From the NCBI GenBank assembly GCA_030045215.1, contig JASIBJ010000783.1, forward strand, positions 1 through 5,509: a stretch of DNA of 5,509 nt. The letters run 5' to 3'. The translations under genes were made by a program, and so were the position numbers. Source of the DNA: Streptosporangiaceae bacterium (GTDB lineage: Bacteria > Actinomycetota > Actinomycetes > Streptosporangiales > Streptosporangiaceae). This document shows positions 1-4,649 of the stretch, one piece after another. Position 1 is the stretch's first letter. Each line of letters opens with the position of its first letter. Below the pieces are notes generated by a model. That model made no database searches. It was not told where the DNA came from and worked only from the letters and a program-made list of their open reading frames with translations.

Positions 1-127
1 TGATGGCGACCTGGGTGAGGTCGTCGGCAAGCTGCCAGTCCTCAGTGAGCCGGTAGGCGATCCGGCGCAGCCAGGACAGGCGGGCCTGCACGTACTCGGT
101 GTACTCGGCTTCCCTCGACTGCCTCAT
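1..127 (-). CDS. ECF sigma factor, SigE-type family, N-terminal part (runs off left edge)
   Basis: Only the first 42 residues lie in the window. They contain EAEYTEYVQARLSWLRRIAY followed by RLTEDWQLADDLTQVAI. This matches conserved region 2.1-2.2 of ECF sigma factors, where a helical segment leads into the D-L-x-Q core-binding signature. The wording is closest to the actinobacterial SigE-type subfamily, small sigma factors (usually about 160-180 residues) that direct RNA polymerase to stress or envelope genes. I chose the ATG at 127 because homology starts within a few residues of it. No convincing SD precedes it, so it may be leaderless. An in-frame ATG at 196, inside the tandem repeat, would add 23 residues unlike the family. 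The gene is divergent from the acetyltransferase remnant at 307. Family assignment is good; the exact start and target regulon are unknown. Confidence 0.78.
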   Translation of the reverse strand, partial: MRQSREAEYTEYVQARLSWLRRIAYRLTEDWQLADDLTQVAI

Positions 128-166
128 CAGCGGACCGGCCGACGAGGACTGCCGGATGCTCTCGGT

Positions 167-216
167 TCCATACTCACGAGGAGGGAGCAGGTCCATACCC
201 ACTAGGAGGGAGCAGG
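167..216. repeat. 25-bp tandem direct repeat, two copies
   Basis: Two head-to-tail copies, 167-191 and 192-216, match at 23 of 25 positions. Each contains tccatac near its left end and the purine run aggagggagcagg at its right end. The pair lies just upstream of the preferred start of the minus-strand sigma factor gene, and the second copy contains its alternative in-frame ATG at 194-196. It could be a simple slippage duplication or a paired binding site for a regulator of the divergent promoter region (128-306). The sequence does not decide between these. Confidence 0.85.
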
Positions 217-306
217 CACGCGTTTTGTTGCCCGCGGTTTTCAGGTTGGCAGCGCCGAGTGCGATCCCGCCAGGTCCCAGCGCGCTGATACTGAGACAAT
301 GGCAGC

Positions 307-456
307 ATGTCGCGAGCGCCCGTTCTGGGCACCTTGGAGACTGACCGCCTCATCCTTCGGCATCGCAGAGCGGACGAGGCCGCCATCTATCGCCAGTTGT
401 GGACTGAGCGGGATCCCCGGGTGCCGCCGCATCGGCGGATAAGTCCCGCGGGCCGC
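307..456 (+). pseudogene. RimJ/RimL-type GNAT acetyltransferase, N-terminal fragment
   Basis: From the ATG at 307 the frame reads LGTLETDRLILRHRRADEAA, then QLWTERDPRVPPHRRI. This is the typical opening of GNAT proteins of the RimJ/RimL (Acetyltransf_3) type: a first strand with ETDRLILR and then the first helices. Such proteins are usually 160-200 residues and transfer acetyl from acetyl-CoA to an amine. Here the resemblance ends after about 50 residues (around 456). The frame stays open to 627, but that part is antisense to the channel gene ending at 475 and has no GNAT character. The acetyl-CoA binding motif (R/Q-x-x-G-x-G/A) is absent, so the product cannot be an active enzyme. No clear SD precedes the ATG. 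I read it as a relic truncated by a rearrangement. Confidence 0.72.
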
Positions 457-474
457 TGGCTGCACACGGGACCG

Positions 475-1290
475 TCAACGCTGCCGCTCGCTGGATCCAC
501 GGAACGCCGAGACAAGGCGGGCGATGAGCGTCGCCAAGAATATCTGGCCGGTCAGTGCCTCAAGGATCGCGACGGCTCTTCCACCGGCACCGGCGGCTGT
601 GAAATCCCCGTATCCAAGCGTGGTTAGCGTGGTGAAGCTGAAGTACTGGAATGTCTCGGGATTGGCTGGCTGGCTGTTGGCGAAGAAGTGGCCACCACCC
701 AGGTGATCGATCGCCGCGAAGATCGCGGCGAACATGAGACCGAGAAGAAGGTAGGCACTCACCGCTCCGTAGATGCTGTCGAGCGTGACCGTCGGCATGA
801 CGAGGATCCGGTGCACGATCACGACCGCGGTGAAGAGCAGGATCAGCGCTACCCAGAGGCTCGCCACGCCCCTGGCTGGTTCACTTATCGGGGCTATCGC
901 GAGCATGACCGCCGAGCCAACGAGGACAGCCATCACGAGAAGCCTCGCCTCCCGCGGAGACACAGTGGCGTTCCGAGCCCCGAGGATCGCCACGGCAGCA
1001 GCCACGACCACCTGGACAGCCACAATCCAACGGCTCGTCGTGAAGGCTGACAGCAAGTAGGACGCGACTAGAAGCACCAAGAGCAAGCCAAATCGGCTGC
1101 CTTCTTCCTGCTGGCCGACCGCTTGACTGGCGTGCTCTTCCCGGCGACCGTTGATGCGTTCCCCCCGAACTGCCGCGTTCGTGACGCGATACCCGCGGCA
1201 GGGGCATCCGGAACCCGCCGCAGCTAGCCATCGCGAGCGGGGGTCGGCTCGCGTCGCGGCCCTGCTGCGCGTCGGGGTTTCCGTGGCCAT
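475..1290 (-). CDS. Potassium-channel-like membrane protein (Ion_trans_2 pore)
   Basis: The product has about six hydrophobic segments. Counted from the codon at 1155 they lie near residues 22-38, 43-60, 71-89, 97-120, 127-150 and 193-215. A pore loop precedes the last one, with FQYFSFTTLTTLGYGDF at about 169-185. TTLGYGD is the K+ selectivity-filter signature of Ion_trans_2 channels (PF07885), so a plasma-membrane K+ conductance is likely. No cytoplasmic ligand domain follows; the protein ends about 11 residues after the last segment. The start is a problem. Family-like sequence begins near 1155 (NGRREEHASQAVG), but no ATG, GTG or TTG exists there. The ATG at 1290 is the first usable upstream start and adds 45 low-complexity residues antisense to the decarboxylase remnant. 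The frame stays open to 1548. The gene may therefore be start-defective or mis-started. The 3' end abuts the truncated GNAT fragment. Confidence 0.75.
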   Translation of the reverse strand: MATETPTRSRAATRADPRSRWLAAAGSGCPCRGYRVTNAAVRGERINGRREEHASQAVGQQEEGSRFGLLLVLLVASYLLSAFTTSRWIVAVQVVVAAAVAILGARNATVSPREARLLVMAVLVGSAVMLAIAPISEPARGVASLWVALILLFTAVVIVHRILVMPTVTLDSIYGAVSAYLLLGLMFAAIFAAIDHLGGGHFFANSQPANPETFQYFSFTTLTTLGYGDFTAAGAGGRAVAILEALTGQIFLATLIARLVSAFRGSSERQR

Positions 1291-1494
1291 CGCCTCGTCG
1301 GCCAACAGCATGGAGTGGACCACTTCGCGCGCGCTCCCAGCCGGGGCGACCAAGGATGAGATCGCCGACGTTCTCCTGGCCATCGCTCCGTCATCGGCCT
1401 CGGCCACGTGGTCTCGGCTGCCCCGGACGTTGCCAGCGCACTCGGCTATGACGTCGCGACCGCACTTGAGGAGCCGAACGGAACATGGCCATAA
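1238..1494 (+). pseudogene. Carboxymuconolactone decarboxylase (AhpD-like) family remnant, frameshifted
   Basis: The plus strand reads VAALLRVGVSVAI, then NSMEWTTSRALPAGATKDEI and ADVLLAIAP. After a shift of frame at about 1388-1390 it continues VIGLGHVVSAAPDVASALGY, then DVATALEEPNGTWP and a TAA at 1492-1494. This is the core and C-terminus of a CMD-family protein (alkylhydroperoxidase D-like fold; members include decarboxylases and peroxidase-linked proteins). Restoring one missing base between GCT-CC and GTC gives the expected A-P-V-I-G-L-G, so a one-base deletion or a sequencing error explains the break. The N-terminal part and any start codon are missing upstream of about 1238, where homology stops. 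The usual redox Cys-x-x-Cys of AhpD is not seen in this segment. It is antisense to the upstream extension of the channel frame, which makes that extension doubtful. Confidence 0.75.
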
Positions 1495-1596
1495 CCTGCA
1501 AGTGGGAGCGTCGGCTGCCGAAAGCGGACGGTGCGCGATAACCGGCATCTCCTTGACCTGCGCCAGCGGGAACCGCAGCGGGTCGTCGACTCAGCC

Positions 1597-1630
1597 AATT
1601 GAGACCGGGACGTGCGGCTTGGTCTCAGTT
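1597..1630. terminator. Stem-loop, possible bidirectional terminator
   Basis: The left arm aattgagacc (1597-1606) pairs with the right arm ggtctcagtt (1621-1630). This gives ten base pairs, one of them a G-T wobble, around a 14-base loop. On the plus strand the stem is followed by ttcgtt, making a short T-rich tail. It lies 43 bases beyond the stop of the minus-strand PspA-like gene and about 100 bases past the plus-strand decarboxylase remnant. That is where a terminator between convergent units would be expected. The tail is weak on the minus strand. Confidence 0.5.
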
Positions 1631-1672
1631 TTCGTTGTCCACGAGAGATCGTGCAGGGTGCATCACTGCAGG

Positions 1673-2206
1673 TCAACGAGTGGTCAGGGGTGAGGTCGAA
1701 CCGCCGACCTTGCGTCGTACGGCTTTTGCGGTTGCTTCGGCCGCGGTATAGGCAGCCTTGGTGGCTTCCATGCCAGTCCGGAATTCGTTGATCGCAGCCA
1801 TCAGCTGATGGCTGACCTCAGCGGCCCGCTCTTGCTCGGTCTTTAGGTGCGCGTGCTGGCGATAAAGCTCGCCGACCCGCCCTGCGGCGCTGACTTGGCC
1901 CTCACCCGTCGCCCCGCGACCGGAGTGCTCCGGCCGGGCTGGCTGCTGCACCAATTCCGCAATCTGCAGTTCCAGCTTCTTGCACGCGATGGCGGCGTCG
2001 GCAGCGGCTCGACGCGACCGCTGGAGGGCGACAAGCTGCCTGCGACAGGCAGCGTCGAGGCCTGGCTGCGCGATCCAGAACCCGATCTTGCCCAGCATCC
2101 GGCGCGCCTCGCTACCTGGCCTGCCGCACCAGGCGCGGTGCACAGGGGCGGTCACCTGGCCGGCCAACTTCCGGGCCTCAGCACCTATCCGGAGCTGGAT
2201 CCCCAT
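1673..2206 (-). CDS. Short PspA/IM30-family-like coiled-coil protein
   Basis: The 177-residue product is mostly helical and alanine/glutamine rich. Residues 50-88 (LDAACRRQLVALQRSRRAAA, then KKLELQIAELVQQ) and 139-160 (INEFRTGMEATKAAYTAAEA) line up with two hallmark stretches of PspA/IM30 proteins, LDxxxxxQLxxLQxxRR...KRLELQ and VEAFRTRKETIKATYTAAEA. These proteins (PF04012) form helical assemblies on the inner face of the membrane and help maintain it under envelope stress. The usual length is about 220-270 residues. Here the middle is shortened and the protein stops just after the AYTAAEA motif, ending in KVGGSTSPLTTR, which is encoded by the tRNA-like repeat at 1681-1711. The ATG at 2206 has a strong SD (GGGAGG, four bases before). 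A candidate promoter lies at 2237-2266. Family membership is by motif recognition, and function may be altered or lost by the truncation. Confidence 0.62.
   Translation of the reverse strand: MGIQLRIGAEARKLAGQVTAPVHRAWCGRPGSEARRMLGKIGFWIAQPGLDAACRRQLVALQRSRRAAADAAIACKKLELQIAELVQQPARPEHSGRGATGEGQVSAAGRVGELYRQHAHLKTEQERAAEVSHQLMAAINEFRTGMEATKAAYTAAEATAKAVRRKVGGSTSPLTTR
1681..1711 (-). repeat. tRNA 3'-end-like direct repeat, copy A
   Basis: Read on the minus strand, this copy holds AAGGTCGGCGG, a T-loop-like TTCGACC, then CCCCTGACCA. It matches copy B (3108-3138) at 26 of 31 positions in the same orientation, with an identical 12-base core (1695-1706). The would-be T-stem is imperfect here: one C-A mismatch and one G-T pair. 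No D-arm or anticodon arm lies upstream on the minus strand, so it is not a tRNA gene. It encodes the last residues of the PspA-like protein. Confidence 0.55.
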
Positions 2207-2236
2207 GCCGCCTCCCGAAGCTGTTACCTAACGAGT

Positions 2237-2266
2237 ACTATCGCATGTTTGCTGGGCCATGCTCAA
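2237..2266 (-). promoter_or_regulatory. Candidate sigma-70-type promoter for the PspA-like gene
   Basis: On the minus strand TTGAGC (2266-2261) and GATAGT (2242-2237) are separated by 18 bases. Each matches four of six positions of the -35 and -10 consensus. Transcription would start near 2230, giving a leader of roughly 24 bases before the ATG at 2206, with the SD inside it. The position is good but the match is only moderate. Confidence 0.4.
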
Positions 2267-2369
2267 TTCGATACCTGGCCCCCGAAGCGCCGAGTCCCTG
2301 TCAGCATGCGCCGGTCCGCCGGCAGTGGCGAACCGGGAACGACTATCCGTTGCCTGCCCAGCATCAGGT

Positions 2370-2888
2370 CTATCTGGACATCTGAGCCGACCTGGCCAGA
2401 CTCCGCGCACGCCACACGACTGCGAGTGCTGCGTCTTCCGAAGGACTCGGTTCGATCCGCTCCACCGCGTATCCCTCGCGCTCATAAAACGCACCCGCGC
2501 GCTCGTTGGCGGCGAAATGTTCGATGTACAGCCGATGAGCGTCAGCGGGGAGCTGCCTGATAAGCGCATCGAGGAGCTGCGGGCCCAGCCCACGGCCGCG
2601 AAGATCGGGGTGGATGTAGAGCTTGTAGACAACGTGGTCGGCTCCGCTGCGACCGCGCTGGCCGACGCCGACAACATGCCCGTCGGTCTCGGCAACTACT
2701 ACCAAGCCACTGGCCACGGCCGCGCCGACGTGCGTCTCGTTCCACCACCTGCGGACCTGGTCATCCGCAGCCGCAGCACCGATCAGCGGCGCATAGTGCG
2801 GCCGAATGTGCTCTTCGCCGAACCGACTGATCGCCACAACATCGCCGGGCCTAGCATCCCGCACGACCGGCTCGATGATCGATGTCAT
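2370..2888 (-). CDS. GNAT family N-acetyltransferase
   Basis: A complete 172-residue single-domain GNAT protein. Residues 87-112 (VVYKLYIHPDLRGRGLG and on) form motif A, with the acetyl-CoA pyrophosphate-binding R-G-R-G-L-G at 97-102. Residues 128-146 (NERAGAFYEREGYAVERIE) form motif B, with the usual asparagine, A-x-x-F-Y and G-Y. It transfers an acetyl group from acetyl-CoA to an amine; the substrate cannot be told from sequence. The frame stays open upstream to 3026, but I chose the ATG at 2888. It has a strong SD (GAGGGAG six bases before), and the extra 46 residues do not look like the family. The gene runs in the same direction as the PspA-like gene 163 bases downstream. That gene has its own candidate promoter, so co-transcription is uncertain. 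A possible extended -10 promoter lies at 3076-3081. Confidence 0.9.
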   Translation of the reverse strand: MTSIIEPVVRDARPGDVVAISRFGEEHIRPHYAPLIGAAAADDQVRRWWNETHVGAAVASGLVVVAETDGHVVGVGQRGRSGADHVVYKLYIHPDLRGRGLGPQLLDALIRQLPADAHRLYIEHFAANERAGAFYEREGYAVERIEPSPSEDAALAVVWRARSLARSAQMSR

Positions 2889-3075
2889 CGCAGGCTCCCT
2901 CAGGCGAACACCACCCTGCAGCTGGACTGGCCAGACTATTGCAGCACAGACGGCAGGTGCCTTCCGGACGCCGACGGCTCCACCTCGCCTGGCCGCTCGG
3001 GAGGAGAGCGGATGCGCGGTCGCCAAATGAGACTGACGATGAGATGAGCAACGCCGCCGGGTAGCGCTAGTGGAT

Positions 3076-3104
3076 CTTATATCAGGAGTATGGCCTGGTC
3101 AGAA
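3076..3104 (-). promoter_or_regulatory. Candidate extended -10 promoter for the acetyltransferase gene
   Basis: On the minus strand TGA-TATAAG has its hexamer at 3081-3076. It fits an extended -10 element (TGn plus five of six of TATAAT) in an otherwise GC-rich region. A poor -35 (TTCTGA, 3104-3099) sits 17 bases upstream. The start site would be near 3069, leaving a leader of about 180 bases before the ATG at 2888. The long leader and weak -35 lower confidence. Confidence 0.35.
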
Positions 3105-3107
3105 TGA

Positions 3108-3138
3108 TGGTCGGGGGCGGAGTCGAACCGCCGGCCTT
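3108..3138 (-). repeat. tRNA 3'-end-like direct repeat, copy B
   Basis: On the minus strand this reads AAGGCCGGCGG-TTCGACT-CCGCCCCCGACCA. A perfect five-base-pair stem (3116-3120 with 3128-3132) closes a seven-base loop matching the T-loop consensus TTCRANY. The minus strand upstream holds CGCCAAGTGGCG, which resembles a D-arm at roughly the right distance. However, there is no proper five-pair anticodon stem with a seven-base loop, and no 5' acceptor strand complementary to CCCGACC. I read it as a tRNA-derived fragment, not a functional tRNA. Confidence 0.5.
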
Positions 3139-3487
3139 CGATGCGAAGACGCATGACCCAGCGCCACTTGGCGATGTCCGCTGGTAGACGTCCAGCACCG
3201 GCCCGCCTTGCCCGCCTGCCACGGGGGAAGATCCACGGCCGGCGCCGGCCAGTTTGCGGTGCCCTGTCGGGATGATCCGGTCTGGGTGCCCGCGTTACAC
3301 AAGTTGCAGCGGAAGCGATGGCCGGTGTGGCCGGCCGGATCTGACCCGCACGCCCCGGATGGGCGTGCTCGTGATCTTCGATGCGCCGGGCTTGAGCCGG
3401 GCGATCAGTCCCGAAGAAGAGGATGCTCGCATACACGTCGGCTCATCCGGGATACCGCAGCCACCAGGGTCGACCGAGGGAACGGCA

Positions 3488-4345
3488 TTGTCTTCTGGGA
3501 AAACTCTCCGTACGCGGATCATGGCCGCGGGAGGCGCCGTCGTCCTCCTGCTGGTTGCCGGAATCTGGACCGTACTGGCCAGCACCGGTGCCGGGCCTAC
3601 CTACTCGACGGCCCGGCTCGACGAACTGCTCGCACAGCTCGGCTACCTGCCGCTGACCTGGACGCCGTCAGCCGGGCAGACGGTGCCGGCCGGCAATGAC
3701 GCGGCCGGACAGCTAGCCGCGGCCGACCACGCGCCGCGGGGCCAGTTCACCTGGAAGTCCGGCTATCCGAGCGAACTGCGGCGCTTCTGGCGGGACGGCA
3801 CAACCGACGGCCTGATCCTCCAGGGCGCGGTCATGGCGTTCGAGCAGCAGCACGGCCTCAAGGTCGACGGAATCGCCGGGCCCAACGTATGGGATGCCCT
3901 GCTCGCGGCGGTGGCCGCTCATGACGTGAATAAGAACGGCTATACGTACGCGATTGCCAGCGAGGGCAACCCGGAGATGCTGACGATCTGGCACAACGGC
4001 CGGCAGGTGCTGCGGACGGCCGCCGACACCGGCATCCCGGCCTCACCGACGACGATCGGCACGTCGCCGGTCTACCTGAAGCACTACTACCAGGATATGA
4101 AAGGGACAAATCCTAACGGAAGCCTGTACTCCAGCCCCGTGTACTACATCTCCTACTTCCGCGGCAACTTGGCCGTGCACTGGTACCCGCGGGCGTCGTA
4201 TGGCTTCCCGCAGAGCCTCGGCTGCGTCGAACTGCCCTGGAGCACGGCCAAGATCGCCTGGCAGTACCTGTCCTATGGCACCCTCGTGACGGTGCAGCCG
4301 GGCTCGCAGACGCCCAGCACGAGTCCGGTGGACCCGACCACCTAG
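3488..4345 (+). CDS. Membrane-anchored L,D-transpeptidase with peptidoglycan-binding region (YkuD)
   Basis: From TTG at 3488 the product is 285 residues. A short basic start (SSGKTLRTR) and a hydrophobic anchor at about 13-33 lead to a peptidoglycan-binding fold split by an insertion (ARLDELLAQLGYLPL at 42-56; AVMAFEQQHGLKVDGIAGP at 114-132). A YkuD catalytic domain spans about 152-270. SLGCVEL carries the likely nucleophile Cys246, and AVHWYPR the likely catalytic His231. Such enzymes make 3-3 crosslinks in peptidoglycan outside the membrane. The frame is open back to 3254, but I preferred the TTG. It has GAGGGA six bases before it, it places the anchor directly at the N-terminus, and coding-type base bias starts there. 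An ATG at 3521 would shorten the basic start. Oddities are Leu instead of His before Gly-Cys and Glu where Arg usually follows. Confidence 0.87.
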   Translation: MSSGKTLRTRIMAAGGAVVLLLVAGIWTVLASTGAGPTYSTARLDELLAQLGYLPLTWTPSAGQTVPAGNDAAGQLAAADHAPRGQFTWKSGYPSELRRFWRDGTTDGLILQGAVMAFEQQHGLKVDGIAGPNVWDALLAAVAAHDVNKNGYTYAIASEGNPEMLTIWHNGRQVLRTAADTGIPASPTTIGTSPVYLKHYYQDMKGTNPNGSLYSSPVYYISYFRGNLAVHWYPRASYGFPQSLGCVELPWSTAKIAWQYLSYGTLVTVQPGSQTPSTSPVDPTT

Positions 4346-4357
4346 TCGTGATGTCCG

Positions 4358-4546
4358 TCAGTCCTGCGGTGTATCGGTTCCGGACGTGAGCCGGCCGCCT
4401 GGGTCGGCGAGGTACGGGCCGCACGCGCAGTCGAGGGCTTCTTTCGGGCCGCTGGACGGCTGCCGGGTGGCCAGGTGCCCGGTGAGATGCTGGATCGGCC
4501 GGTCGGCAGGGAGAAGGCGGCCGGGTTCGCTGCGGCGGGAACGCAC
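4358..4546 (-). CDS. Doubtful small hypothetical protein
   Basis: The GTG at 4546 opens a 62-codon frame that converges on the transpeptidase gene, ending 12 bases from its stop. About 80% of its third positions are G or C, better than neighbouring frames. It contains a Cys-Ala-Cys at 40-42 (ALDCACGPYLADPGG). There is no clear SD and no family I recognise. It is the only plausible content of the roughly 300-base gap 4346-4649; an overlapping frame at 4342-4551 looks less protein-like. It may be chance. Confidence 0.25.
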   Translation of the reverse strand: MRSRRSEPGRLLPADRPIQHLTGHLATRQPSSGPKEALDCACGPYLADPGGRLTSGTDTPQD

Positions 4547-4649
4547 CTCACTGAGTTCTTGTTGCGACCAGCAGTGGGTTTTGCAGGTCGGGAAGGGCTA
4601 ATTCCACCGAGATGAGCCTGGGGTCAGTGAAGAAAGCCCGTGATTGCCG

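Larger units (their letters stand above)
2889..3487. other. Non-coding stretch between the acetyltransferase and transpeptidase genes
   Basis: No open frame here has family resemblance or an SD; those present are rich in Cys, Arg and Pro and lack coding-type third-position bias. The stretch holds the acetyltransferase leader, the only AT-rich spot nearby (3074-3083, candidate minus-strand promoter), tRNA-like copy B (3108-3138) and a 14-base perfect palindrome, ggccggcgccggcc (3237-3250). The last 15 bases include the SD of the transpeptidase gene. Confidence 0.55.

Noticed and set aside
141..169. ECF-type autoregulatory promoter (GGAAC ... CGTC on the minus strand) at the sigma gene
   Set aside because: The spacer is 20 bases, longer than the usual 16-17, so the match is not convincing.
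711..731. Nine-base-pair inverted repeat with a three-base loop
   Set aside because: It lies in the channel coding region and is explained by the repeated peptide A-A-I-F-A-A-I-D and its codons.
1291..1548. N-terminal extension of the channel frame up to an ATG at 1548
   Set aside because: It is antisense to the clear decarboxylase remnant, has no channel resemblance and lacks membrane segments.
1847..2560. 237-codon plus-strand frame opposite the PspA-like gene
   Set aside because: It is the antisense shadow of two minus-strand genes with recognised motifs and good SDs.
3109..3185. Complete tRNA gene on the minus strand
   Set aside because: The T-arm is good, but there is no matching 5' acceptor strand and no proper anticodon stem-loop.
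3077..3436. 119-codon minus-strand frame
   Set aside because: Arg/Pro-rich, no SD, no family resemblance, and it runs through the tRNA-like repeat.
3254..3487. Longer transpeptidase start at 3254 or 3359
   Set aside because: The added residues are Cys/Pro-rich with weak coding bias, no SD is present, and the signal anchor would be buried internally.
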